This document shows, piece after piece, positions 12,301 to 23,122 of a stretch of 64,000 bases of DNA (the stretch's first letter is position 1; each line of letters begins with the position of its first letter). A model generated the notes under the pieces. The model was not told where the DNA came from and did not search any database. It saw only the letters and a list, made by a program, of their open reading frames with translations. The stretch covers positions 2,278,501 to 2,342,500 of the forward strand of contig JARFIW010001109.1 in assembly GCA_036346225.1 (NCBI GenBank), written 5' to 3'. The DNA comes from Platerodrilus igneus (lineage: Eukaryota > Arthropoda > Insecta > Coleoptera > Lycidae). Position numbers and translations under genes: made by a program.

Positions 12301-13717
12301 TACTTTTGCTTAACTTTAGATGTGGACGACTTTTCCTTGTATAATAGTTCAAAAGCAGTTGGAAGTAAAACAGTTCAAAGTTTGTTTGCAGTATCTTACA
12401 ATACAACTGGAAAACGCTTAATATTGATATTAGTGAGTATTAAAGGAATCTTTTATTAGTTTGAAGTTTAAGAAAGTTTCTAAATTAAAATAAAACATGT
12501 ACAGTTACTTCCACTAAAAATTTATTAATTTCTAATAATTCCAAATGTTTTGAATATGTATCTGTTATTAGAGAATAAAAATAAATTTTAAATATAATTG
12601 TATTGTTCTAATTTTTTAATATTATAATTATCAATATTATTTATTACTAAATTCTATTATTTCGGCGCAGATTAAAGCGTCAGAAATATTAAAACTTAAT
12701 GAATTTTCAATGTAAGTAATTGTCCAAGTTTTATTTTAAAATCTGTTGCTACAGTGCGTTTAACGAACAGTTGCGGTAATTTAAATATAGGAGGGCTTTA
12801 TTTGCGCAGTACAAACTGAGCACAAGCTTAACGAACAAATTAACGCATTGCGGTAGCTCGAAATACGTGTGGGAACTAATTGATATTTGTATGTTAGTAA
12901 TACAATATTTATTGAGTTGTGTGGACCCGGACAACCATTACAAAATTTCTATTTAAACTTGGCACTCATTTATAAGAGGAATACTTACTAAATCTTTCGT
13001 TAAACGCACTATAGTGTTATTTAATTATCAATTCAAAAAACTTCTGACATGCAGAATACAACCTTCCATATTGAATATAGATAAATATGGCTAATCAAAC
13101 GTAGTACTAGTACGGAAATACATGGTAAAAGCAATTTAACTCATTTATAGCGCATTACAAACAAAGGTATTAAAAACATTAATAATGAAATGAAAAATCG
13201 CAGTAACATTCACAGGGTAAAAACTATTTAAATCCGTATATAGTATGACAATTGAAAATAATAAGAGATATGTGCGTATTGATTTTAAATGTAAGCTTTA
13301 TTGGTTGAATGTAGGATTTTGAATGGACAATGGAATACAAACGGGAAAGTTGGTATTTAACTATTCTCTGTGTATTGACATTAAGGACATTTTCAGAAGT
13401 AGGGTTTGGAATGTTATGGATATCAATATTGGAAACGGGAAACATGATGTGATTGTATTGTTTTGTTCTTCAGGATTTCTTTAAATAATACCTGGCTAAT
13501 TTAATGTTAGGAAATTAAGTTTTTTAGGACAATATTTGTATTCGTATTGCAATTATGTAATCTTAACAGTAATTAAATTTAAGTTGAATTTTAATTGTCG
13601 TTATTTATGAATTAGGTAGGAAAAGAATTATATAATTTTGAAAGGATATACAGCTACCCTAGAGCCGAAGTCGTATTTGGGAGATGCACATTATTTTAAT
13701 GGGTCATGTGTATGCAT
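12301..13717. other. No gene seen
   Basis: AT-rich. Short minus-strand ORFs at 12749-12934 and 13224-13445 carry no recognisable domain. Confidence 0.45.
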
Positions 13718-14575
13718 TGACCCGGTGACCCAAATTGCCCCGGCGACCCATATTCACACGGCGACCCAAATTGATCCGGTAGCCTAGATTGACCCGGTGA
13801 CCGAAATTAATCCAGTAATCCAAATTAATAAAGTGACAGATTGGCTTTCTCTAGATAAAGCCATAGTTTAGTGAACTTTCAGGTTAGTTTATTAAGTACG
13901 TTCACAAAATTATACATAAAGTTATTGGTTCAGTTAGTTACTTTCTACACGCACTTTAGATTTTAAACAGCAGACCGAAAAAGAACTGGAAATTTTATAA
14001 GCGACAAGGAACGCACGATTTAATCCATTAAAATGGTGGGGGTGTTAATAAAAAGAAGTACCCACTTCTAAGCAAAATTGCCAAAAATATCCTAGTAATT
14101 CCAGCTTCATCTGCTGAGTCAGAGAGACATTTTTCTGGTGCTGAAAAAATAACACGCAAAGATAGGGCACGACTCAAGACTGATGCCGTAGAAAGTCAAC
14201 TTATTGTTTCAGAATTTTTAAAAAACAAAATTTTAAAAATATAGCCTAGTCATCATAAATTTATAAGTGATGTAACCTTCTTTTATTACGTAGGTTTATA
14301 AGATAATTTGTATTTATATATTATAATTCTTTCTTATTTTTAGTGCTTTTGTTTGCATTTTGTGATTATTTAAAATAAATAAAATATTTTATTGATGACA
14401 ATATTTGATAAGAGTAAACGTAAATTATCTTGGGTCCATGGGTCACCGGGCCAATTTGGGTCACCCCACCAATTTGGGTCACCGGGTCAATTTGGGTCAG
14501 TGGATCAATGGGCCGTGGGTCACATACCTATTTGGGTCACTGGATCATGGGTCACTTTTTCGGTGACCCATTTTA
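13718..14575 (+). mobile_element. Decayed hAT element bounded by inverted arrays of an 18-bp unit
   Basis: The left flank (about 13727-13836) is a tandem array of roughly six copies of CCCGGTGACCCAAATTGA. The right flank (about 14431-14575) has the same unit in reverse complement, GGGTCACCGGGTCAATTT, again in tandem. Between them lies a hAT transposase C-terminal fragment. Outer edges ATGGGTCA at about 13700 and TGACCCAT at about 14565-14572 are also inverted. I could not see a clear 8-bp target duplication. hAT elements commonly have subterminal repeats bound by their transposase; arrays this regular are less usual. Confidence 0.7.
14052..14243 (+). pseudogene. hAT transposase C-terminal dimerisation region
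   Basis: The frame reads LSKIAKNILVIPASSAESER, then HFSGAEKITRKDRARLKTDA and a terminal leucine-rich stretch before a TAG. 'iPasSa.sER.FS.ag.i....RarL....v..l.' is the hallmark of the hAT dimerisation domain. Only this last part remains; the catalytic core and the zinc finger are missing. It sits between the 18-bp arrays. Confidence 0.85.
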
Positions 14576-14583
14576 CCTCTACT

Positions 14584-14632
14584 TGGAACAGCAAGGGTTC
14601 GGCAAAATTCAAAATGTTCCCGGTAAAAAAAG
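14584..14632 (+). repeat. Truncated SINE body fragment
   Basis: CTTGGAACAGCAAGGGTTCG and the following bases match the body of the SINE at 14824-14872. It lies directly upstream of that SINE's tRNA-like head, which suggests two SINE units in tandem with the first one truncated. Confidence 0.7.
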
Positions 14633-14636
14633 CTTG

Positions 14637-14998
14637 GCGGCTCCGTGGCGTAGTGGTATGTGTGTGACTACTACGCCCAAGGTCCCGGGTTCGAATCCCG
14701 ACACGGTCTGCTTGAAAAATGTTACGCGACCATTTTTCACAAAAATACACCCTCGTTCGGATAAGAGGTAAAATGGAGGTCCCGTGTGTGTATTGTCACG
14801 CACGTTAAAGATCCCTACCTTGCTTGGAACAGCAAGGGTTCGGCAAAATTCCAAATTTTTAGGTAAAAAAAAACTCGCTTCCTGGCCAATGTAGTATCTT
14901 CGGGTGGAGCATTGGAAAATCACATATAAGGTTAAAAAAGCTTGCTTCCTGGCCAATGTAGTACCTTCGGGTGGTGCATTGGAAAATCACATGTAGGG
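14637..14998 (+). mobile_element. tRNA-derived SINE
   Basis: The head resembles a tRNA with a pol III promoter: A box TGGCGTAGTGG at 14646-14656 and B box GGTTCGAATCC at 14688-14698, a 31-bp gap between them. The tRNA-unrelated body (14705-14998) contains AACAGCAAGGGTTCGGCAAA and CTTCCTGGCCAATGTAGTA. The last segment is duplicated (14878-14933 and 14937-14995). A reverse-complement copy with the same head and body lies at 51118-51428, which makes this a dispersed family. A poly-G run (14996-15005) abuts the end. Confidence 0.85.
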
Positions 14999-15004
14999 GG
15001 GGGG

Positions 15005-15162
15005 GCTTATATAAGCTCCCGTGAGTCGTTTAAAAAGTTTATTGGAATCTTTCCAATATAAATAATCCAAGCTATTGTTTGTTATTTTTATTACTATACT
15101 CACCCCCAGTCTATATTATATACTTGCAATAATGTTCTAGGGCAAGGAGCCGTAAAAGGTTC
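15005..15162. other. Spacer with a 12-bp palindrome
   Basis: GCTTATATAAGC at 15005-15016 is a perfect palindrome containing a TATATAA-like core. No gene was seen. Confidence 0.4.
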
Positions 15163-16077
15163 TACAAGGTGTGGCTATTAAATAACGAGACTGACGCTGA
15201 AAAACATTTTATTTTGAATTCATACATATTTACTTAATATCACCTTCGATATACACCCTTCTTCTATGCCTACAACGCTCCATGCGAATTTTCCATTGTT
15301 CGAAACAGTGCTTGAAGTCTTCTTCTGTCAGCTCCTTGACAACGAATTTCGCTTTCTTTTTCACAGTTTCAACAAACTCAAATCTTATTCCTTTTAATGC
15401 AGATTTCACCTTAGAAAACAGGTAGAAGTCGTACGGCGCAAGATCCGGCGAATAAGGTGGATATTCCAACACTGGGATGCGGCACTTGGCTAGAAACCTC
15501 TTGACAGACAATGCGGAATGAGCCGGCGCGTTGTCTTGATAGAGAACCCATAACTTGTTCTTCCACAATTCGGATCGTTTTTTCCTTATTCTTTCACGGA
15601 GTTCAGTAAGTACATAAAGGTAGTAATGTTGATTAATAGTTTGACCTTCAGGAAGGTACGTACACAATCCAATGAATATCGAAAAAAGTAATTATAATTG
15701 CTTTGAATTTTGATTTGCTCATTCGAACTTTTTTGGCTCTCGGTCAAAATGAGCTCTTCCAATCCATGGATTGGCGCTTCGTTTTAGGATCATAAGCAAA
15801 GAACCACGATTCGTCACGTTATCATCCTTTCCAATAAGTCTGGGTCATTTTCAATGGCATTCAAAGTGTCAGTACAAACATTTTTACGAGCCTCTTGTTG
15901 TTCAAATGTGAGAATTTTAGGCACCATTTTGGCACACACTTTTTGCATGTTAAAATTGTTGTGTGAAATTTGCCGTACGGATTCTTTATCAATTCCTACA
16001 GTTTCAGCAATCGCACGAATACTTAACTGACGATCAGATCGAATCAGATTACCAATTTTTTCCATATTGTCATCCAT
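15163..16077 (-). pseudogene. Mariner transposase, broken
   Basis: The N-terminal part (16077 down to 15814) begins with Met and carries a paired-type HTH: QLSIRAIAETVGIDKESVRQ and then KVCAKMVPKILTFEQQEARK. The C-terminal part (15667-15230) has WVLYQDNAPAHSALSVKRFL (second Asp), VLEYPPYSPDLAPYDFYLFS (third Asp, DD34D-type spacing) and FKHCFEQWKIRMERC. The segment between, which holds the first Asp, is frameshifted. The downstream end carries GGTGTGGCTATTAAATAACG at about 15165, matching terminal repeats of other mariners in this window (30424, 60304). The other terminal repeat was not found. Confidence 0.9.
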
Positions 16078-16309
16078 TTTTGTCGTGAAAGGGCGACCCG
16101 AGCGTGAATATCAGTTGTTGTTTCGAAATAATTCGCCCATCAAAACTTGTTCTTTTTGTAATATCAAAGTGTAACAGTAAATCGTTTGAATGTTTTTTAA
16201 ACAGTATCGTATAATTCAGAAGTCCCCTTATACATATCATCTACATACGAGTACATATACATGTCATCCATCTATTAGGGCACTATTATCATCCACCGTG
16301 AAACTAGAA

Positions 16310-16591
16310 CTACCAACTCTTATAGTTGCTTATAGTAGCTGACAGATAATTTGTTATATCAGGTGAATCAGCAAAGCTTTTTATGTACCCCTGCGCATCT
16401 TGTGTATTTTGATCAAGATCTGCATTAACATTAATATTTTCAGCTGCAGCAGTATGTAAATTCGGTATATACCGAGCAATAACGAGTGCATCAATACAAT
16501 TAACGTTGCTTTCATGAAATCTAAATTTAATTTTTACTTTGCTTTTGAGTCTATTTTGAGCGATGTATCTTCTTACTCTTTTTCGCTCATT
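16310..16591 (-). other. Unassigned 93-codon open frame without a start codon
   Basis: The minus-strand frame is open between two stops and protein-like: a basic start (RKRVRRYIAQNRLKSKVKIK) followed by an acidic/polar half (AAAENINVNADLDQNTQDAQ) ending with TAG. It has no Met, so it would have to be an exon or a pseudogene fragment. Part could derive from a retroelement or transposase. No family was recognised. Confidence 0.25.
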
Positions 16592-17024
16592 TCAAACTGG
16601 CAAAATTTTCTTTAAGCCTAGCAAACCGCATTCCAAATTAAATTTTAAATAACGTGACTTAACTTATTACAACCTTTATAATTTTCTTCTTTAAAAAAGT
16701 TCTACATAGAAATAGAAAATTATACACGACGATAATATTTAATTATCTTCTCAAGGGTTCGGCGCTAAAACACAATTTTATGGTCTTATACAATAAATAA
16801 CTAATAATATAAACATGAATAAATTTATGCAAATTAGATATAAACAAACAAAGGAAAGATTTTGTTTTTAACCTTGGTATGGTAAACAGTTTTATACTGT
16901 GTATGTTGTCTCACAAAGATTTATTAACTATATTTAAAAAAAATCAAAAAGCTAGTTGTAATGTAATTTATACTAATTTTGGAAAGTGTAATGATTTATT
17001 TGACAGATTTTATTATTGTTACAG
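16592..17024. other. Region upstream of the secreted-protein gene
   Basis: AT-rich. It ends with a polypyrimidine-type acceptor TATTATTGTTACAG at 17011-17024, so a non-coding 5' exon must lie upstream. That exon and the promoter were not identified. Confidence 0.45.
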
Positions 17025-17038
17025 GCAACACAGAAACA

Positions 17039-17119
17039 ATGGAATATATAATTACGGCATTTATACTGACAGTTTCGCTTGTAGGTGCAAATCCTCTTAA
17101 TGGTGAATCACTGGACAAG
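17039..17119 (+). CDS. Small secreted protein, coding exon 1 (signal peptide)
   Basis: First coding exon of a three-exon gene continued at 24292-24501 and 30119-30214; the full product is 128 residues. An acceptor (TTGTTACAG) ends at 17024. The ATG at 17039-17041 starts 27 codons that end AAG before the donor GTATAT. Residues 4-16 (IITAFILTVSLVG) form a hydrophobic core with a likely cleavage after GA at residue 17, so the product is probably exported. The mature protein has no cysteine. Introns of 7172 and 5617 bp are both phase 0 and are filled with transposon remnants. Length, phase and style match the minus-strand gene at 42695-43152. I do not recognise the family. The joined frame is open from ATG to TGA, which is the main support. 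Confidence 0.8.
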
Positions 17120-17429
17120 GTATATAATCCACTTACGTGCCTTTAAATTTTTTTTATGTATTTATTACATGAAACTAACTTTCTAAACTTCATATGAATA
17201 AGTGTTTAGCAATTTTAATGTTGCTTAAATAAATAGAAATAATATTTCCAAAGAATTTTACAATTTTGTACCGGGATTGAGTATAACGTATGGAATAATG
17301 ATTGTAATGACTAAGTTTAGAATTATTGAAAAACGACTATTTCAATTATAGAACATTATTTTGTAGAGTCTTTGTTGGTTTTTAATTCAACTGTTTTTGT
17401 TATGAGACGCTGCTGCCAACTTTCTTAAA

Positions 17430-18060
17430 CGCCAAAATAGGTCAAAGTTGTGTTACGTGCTGAGTTGACTTTACGTTACTTACTTATTTTTACTCTACAG
17501 TGGCTGGAGTGAGGTAACAGTTAAATGGTGCACCTGCTAGCTTTCGATGGTGCGGGATGGGATCTGTGAAAGCAAATATACTACTTTTTAGGCTACACAT
17601 GTGACAACACTAAATACTTATTCGCTTACCTTGAAAGGGCTTTAAACTCTCTTGTCTCTGTAAAGTATTTGAGCAATCGTCACGAAGAAAATCTAAAATA
17701 AAGCCTACTCCTGAGGTGGCAGTTCCGATTAATAATTTAGCGTTATAACTACTGCTGGAGATTGATGGAGTTTTACTTACACCTTCCACTAGTCTACGTA
17801 AACAAAAACAAAACTCCACATCGTATATACCTAAAACATGATTAAAATAGTCCATAACAACAAAGATAAAAACAACAATCTACCCCTAATTGGTCAAATA
17901 TGCATGTAGCTAAAAATAACAATATTGCCAATGATAAAAATTTAACTAATTTAACTTTTACGTGCTATTATGCGGATATAATTGTGAGCCTCACTAAACG
18001 AGAAGTTGGTATGTACAATACGCTTTAAATAAGCGAGTATTAACGTTAATAGTCCTTTTA
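17430..18060. repeat. Diverged direct repeat, copy 1 (partner at 27565-28085)
   Basis: Blocks shared in order with the partner include TGTTACGTG, TTTTACTCTACA, CTAGCTTTCGATGGTGCG, ATCTACCCCTAATTGGTCAA and CGCTTTAAATAAGCG. The copies are collinear but well diverged. Both lie in introns of the secreted-protein gene. This may be an old transposon or a segmental duplication. Confidence 0.65.
17630..17793 (-). other. Candidate minus-strand exon within repeat copy 1
   Basis: On the minus strand a strong polypyrimidine acceptor (TTTTTGTTTACGTAG) precedes 17793, and a donor CAAG/GTAAGC follows 17630. The 164-nt segment is open and protein-like (NAKLLIGTATSGVGFILDFL, then RDDCSNTLQRQESLKPFQ). Its entry and exit phases are not zero, unlike the secreted genes nearby. 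The homologous segment at 27.7 kb does not keep the frame, so this may be chance or a dead exon. Confidence 0.25.
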
Positions 18061-18208
18061 ATAACAAAAAGCTTCACATATTTTTATGATTACCATTAAA
18101 CACAATTATTAGATACTACAAGATAGCATGTAATGTTTATGAGATGGATATCAAAAATTCTGTCGACTCACAATTTTTTGTTCTCTGGAAAGGTCGGTCA
18201 ACATTTAG

Positions 18209-18433
18209 TGCGACAATCTTTGTAAAAATCTAAAGTATTGTTGCACAAAAGCACCCAACACGGGCGAATTCTACGGTAACTACGGTTATCACACCGACGT
18301 GTCACTGTTCGCGCTCAAAAACCTTATTTTACAAACGATTTCGGAGCTTGGATACCGTTACGTCAACTACCTGCTTCTCAACCTCGTCCCGCAATGCGAT
18401 AGTAGTTCAAGTGTCGATTCAAAGCTCTGCTGA
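18209..18433 (+). other. Unassigned 74-codon open frame, GC-richer than surroundings
   Basis: The frame reads KAPNTGEFYGNYGYHTDVSL, then FALKNLILQTISELGYRYVN and a Ser-rich end before TGA. Local GC is clearly above the flanks. It has no Met start and no clear acceptor. It may be part of an unrecognised mobile element. Confidence 0.25.
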
Positions 18434-20215
18434 CTGATGTTTAGTATCGCTTAACCGATGAATAAACCCCCTTTCATTATCTATCGATTTTTATGTTTTT
18501 CGTCCCTGTGTCATTGCATGCTATTTTCTTTCTCGCAGATTAGGCGTCTATAATATCCTACTTTCGAGAACAATGCCATTATTTTGTTCTCACGATTTTA
18601 CATTTAATACCAAAATCAGCGTAATTCGTACATTTCCAACGCATCAATTTTATGGCTTGTTTCATGAGCCTGTGTTTTTGGGGTGTATGCTTTCATTGTT
18701 GATTGTGTCAGAATTTGTACAAATAACTATACTATGATAAATACTTTTCCGGTTTATATCTGTAATTTTTTTGAATTTAAAACGATGGAGTGTAAAGTTC
18801 CGATATTTATTACCGTTCAAATTTAATGTAGTGGGTGCTTTCCTACTTTAATTTTAACACTAATTCAATATTTAATTGGATTAGCAACGTTATTAAATGT
18901 AAACTATCAATACTTCCAAATTTTTCAGGATGCTTTCTTGCTATAACCTCATCTAACTAACTGCATTTAATAAAATCCTTTCTACTTTTCTACTGTTCTA
19001 AAGAGAATGTACTCCTATTGAGGTCTTTTGTTAATGTATTTAATTTTTAATAAAATATTTTGAGAGAATTGTTTTTTATTTATCTTAGCTAAAAGCATAC
19101 CTTTAAAATTTGAAAAAATATATCTGTAAAACAACGCATTACTTTGGAAAAATTAATGTTTTAAAATACATAATAATTGGTGTTTGCAAATAAATTCAGT
19201 TCTACTTTAATAATACTTACCCTTAAACCTTCCTTCAAAAACTTTTCACAAAAAGTCACTATACGAAACGAAAATTTCAACGAACTTACACAAAAGCGTG
19301 CGAAACGAATAGAATTTTTTCTAATGACACCGCGTTATATACGGTTTGAAAACCGTTAATTATATTACTAAATGACGTTTGTATTTTACCTAAATACGCA
19401 CTTTTCAGCACCTCGTGTTATTAGTAATCTACAAGCAATTATATTTCGATTTCAAATGTACGTCATTGAAACATATTCTCAAACATAATTAATAGAAAGT
19501 CCAAGAAAAGAAATTATATACAGCTTTCACATGTGATTCACATGCTCGTTAAGAAATTGATTTGAAACGACTTGTATTTTTCCAAGCATTTAGCATTGAG
19601 CATATCTATTGTATTTCTCAACTCATATAGCCGCTAATTAACAAAAAAGAAAGGCTACTTTTACTTTACGTCACATAATTGTAAAGCAATTAGTTTGTCC
19701 TCGTCTACGTATTTCCCGACTATTCAGCATTGAACATAATTTGTGATGTACTTATTTAGGAAAATGTTAAACCAGAAAAATTTTAAAAGTCGTGGGTTCT
19801 TGCGATTTTCTGAAAACAGCACATTACTGTTTGAAAAAAATGGTTTTAAATATTAAGCACTTATGGCTTATAAAAAACTCATTTCTAAAATCTCCACGGT
19901 TTTTGATTTTTGGAGATGTTTGGTTTAAGCATATGTCATAGACGAGCAATATTTAGAGGTTTGAGAGCTTTAAATGGGTAACTTTGCAGGGCGTGATCCG
20001 ATTTCAAATCCGTTTGCAGATTCGAATTTTGCGTAAAATTCTAAGCTAATTTAATGTATCGCATGAATAAAAAAAATTATGCAGACGCTCAAAAGTCGCT
20101 ACAGGTACCAAATCTTAAAATTAGGGTAGCTTTCTGGGGGATGATGCAATCTGAAAAATTCCTAGAGATTTGGGTAGCTGAGAAAATTCTAATATTAATT
20201 GATACCAAACAAGAT
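18434..20215. other. No gene seen
   Basis: AT-rich intronic DNA. Short ORFs at 19177-19359 and 20054-20275 are unassigned. Confidence 0.45.
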
Positions 20216-20545
20216 AGGTTTATCTCGAAAGATGCATTGGTTAGACGAAGAAAACTATTTGGTCCAGAATGTTAGCGGTAAAAAAAATCTTAAAAATAGG
20301 TTTATCTCGTGTGTGGAAATGTGGATGCTCATTTATCTCGAAAGATGAAAAATTTAAGATATTTTTATCTCGAAAGATGAAAAATTTAAGATATTTTTAT
20401 CTCGAAAGATGAAAAATGGTTAGTCGAAGAAAACTATTTGGTCTAGATGTGTGAGGAAATGAGGGATCCCCCCTCCTCATTTCCTCCTTATGGGAATTTA
20501 CATGTACATGTGTGAGGAAATGAGGGATTCTGGAGGAAATGAGGT
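20216..20545. repeat. 32-bp tandem repeat plus flanking related repeats
   Basis: TTATCTCGAAAGATG starts at 20333, 20365 and 20397 with a strict 32-bp period. A related copy at about 20220 is followed by GGTTAGACGAAGAAAACTAT, which recurs at about 20418. At 20445-20545 the motif GAGGAAATGAGG appears three times on the plus strand and once inverted (CTCATTTCCTCC), which gives hairpin potential. Confidence 0.8.
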
Positions 20546-22902
20546 TCCAGTTCGTCACTAAATACTCTACTATTGTGCATTCGAAACGTAAAAAAATAAT
20601 ATTTTGGTACAAATTAAAACTCGTCAATATTCCTGTCAATGTGAATCAATCTTTATTCAAAGTCACACTCCTGCTTGCTCTATACGTGTGCGGCGAGTAT
20701 CAACTTCCCAAAAAATTTAAATCGCTCGAAATATCTAAAAACTGCTCAATTATAATGTGTTTCATTTCCTATACTGTAATGAAGATGTTTTATTGAACAC
20801 AAAAACTCGTGGCTTGCTCGAAAAAGCAAGTAAAGTCCAACGAAGTGTACATAGGATAATAAGAAAGTTGCCGTCCCGCCAAAGTACTAGCGACTAAATA
20901 TAAAAACTTGTCCAAATAGAAAAAAATAAACAAGGGGAAAACGGCTAGAAAACTAACTTTTAGAATATGGTGAGGATTTCCTGTGAATATAAATGATCCC
21001 CGAGTAAAAAAATGATCACAAAATGCTTTAGAAAAAAGGAAACCTCCAATATACGACAGCTAACCAAGTGACTAAACTTCGCGGCAGTATAAGACAATCG
21101 TGAATCTAAAAAAAAACAAGCAGGATAGTGCCACCGCGTCTAGTTAAATACCCAGACTTAGGAAATTATTCTGAGGTATGACGCAAAAACCCCAGAAATA
21201 CGACAAAGTCGACATTATAAACCATACACAAAGTTAATTTGCCATATTTTAATTACCTCTCGCTGAAATTACTTTTGAAAATATAAATTGATCACGTATC
21301 ACCTCATATATTAAGGACACTTTTTGTGTCATGGCGTAAAAAGTATAAGTTTTTCACAGAGGATCAGAATCTTGATATTCACCAACATAACTGGATGCTA
21401 TGACCTCAATTAAAATTTTCTTAGCACTTCCAAAATAAAAAATAATATGGCTCGAGACACCTAAAATTAAACACATAAGTAAAAATAACAATTCTATATT
21501 ATCTTAAAGATTTCAAAATTAAACTGTCTATACCTACGTGGAAATCAAAATGTATAATCACTAAAAACTAAACGAGTGTGAATATCAAAAACATTAACAT
21601 GCCCCTCCTTTAAATAAATAACATTTCAATTCTGTTTCTCTAAAGCGGCATTGTAGTTCAGTTTCGCACAAAATAATATTTTTGTTTCACATTAAGTTAT
21701 GTTGAAAGCCAAAGATTGTATAGCTTAATATTTGTGACTTATGCACATCAGTAACCCATTTAAAAAAAATGCAGAATTAACAAACTACCTCAAAGAGAAC
21801 AAACAACAATCACTACGCCATGTTTACAAATCATTTTAAATTTTAAATGTTATCAGCAACTCACTTTTATAATTTCTAAAGTTAGTACAAGAATACTTTG
21901 ACTTAAGTATAATTTGTTTTCACTAATTGTATCATTACAAAAGCTTTTACCAGTTACTTTGAACAACAAGCGTTATAAATTTAACGCATGAAATTATTTA
22001 GCAAGAGTTGTACAACACAATTCGTACCTCAATTAATTTGAGCAATAAGTACTTTACGAAAAGTAGAAATAATTTAACAACAGAAAAATTATGTAAACAC
22101 GGGTTGAAATATGAATTGTAACCTACTTATTGCACGAGCAATAACAAAATAAAATTTGGTAATTTATACCCGTTATTAACAAAACGACGTGAACTACGAA
22201 TATCAGATAAATTATACGTCCATACTCACCCCATTTTACAAAAGAAATGCTCCAACCTAAACAAATCTATGCAGTGCTGATTTTTCCTTAAACTATCTCA
22301 ATTGTCAAAAGCTGTGACGGCTATTTTTGCCTACTCCGACCAAATGATGGCGAAAATAACTATAATCTATTGATATAACTTGCACCAGCTAACATAATAA
22401 CAGAAACTAAATCAAGGGTAGCTTACATTCAAATAATTATTTGCTCTACAAGGAAAGAAATTAGCTCGTAAATATGTGGTAATAAGTACCGACCGTTAAT
22501 GAACTAAGCACTTTAACAGTCATAAACAACCATCGTGTTCGACTGACTATTAGTGAGGTCTACTAGACCGCCTGACTATATAAATCACAGTGCCAGCCTC
22601 AGAGACTAGGAATCAACCAATGCTCGTTCCATGACTAAAGACAAAATAAACAGCACTTTTTGTTCACATTTTTAGTAATTTGTGAATAAATTAGTGCTTA
22701 TATTCCTACGAGAACATGCTTTAAAGGGGAACAAAAGAAGCTTCCGCAGATGAATTAGAACATCTAAACCAGACACAAGTAAATTGTATTACCTACAAGC
22801 AGGTTCAATTCACTAATATCATATAATAACATGCATATTAGAAATGTGTATCAATTATTTCAAATAGAAAAGCGTTTATAGAAAACCAGTTATTAAATAT
22901 AA
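20546..22902. other. No gene seen
   Basis: AT-rich intronic DNA without recognisable coding motifs. Confidence 0.5.
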
Positions 22903-23122
22903 GAGGGTCGTTCAATAAGTTCTTAGAAAAAAATAGAAAACACTTTTTTTGGGTAGATAATTTTATATTTTTCATTGTAATCTCCCTTCAGCTCTATACA
23001 TTTTTTTAAGCGTTTTTCCTAATTTCTTAAACCGTCTAAAAAATCGAATTTCGGAAGCTCCTCAAAATAGGCATTTGTTTGGGTGATGATCTCCTCGTTA
23101 GAGGTAAACCTTTGTCCGACAA
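22903..23122 (-). pseudogene. Mariner transposase C-terminal end with terminal repeat
   Basis: Read on the minus strand: RFTSNEEIITQTNAYFEELP, then a decayed stretch ending EKRLKKCIELKGDYNEKY, matching the 'f.sneevi..t.ayf......y..Gi..L..R..kCi.l.GdYvek' tail of mariner transposases. The outer end GGTCGTTCAATAAGTTCTTA at about 22907 looks like a mariner terminal repeat. It is cut by the element starting at 23123. Confidence 0.75.

Noticed and set aside
14640..14710. Possible functional tRNA gene with A and B boxes
   Set aside because: The cloverleaf is not convincing, and the sequence continues into a body repeated at 51 kb. It is the head of a SINE.
20333..20415. Regular 32-bp repeats that could suggest a CRISPR array
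   Set aside because: The repeats are directly tandem with no unique spacers, and the DNA is eukaryotic.
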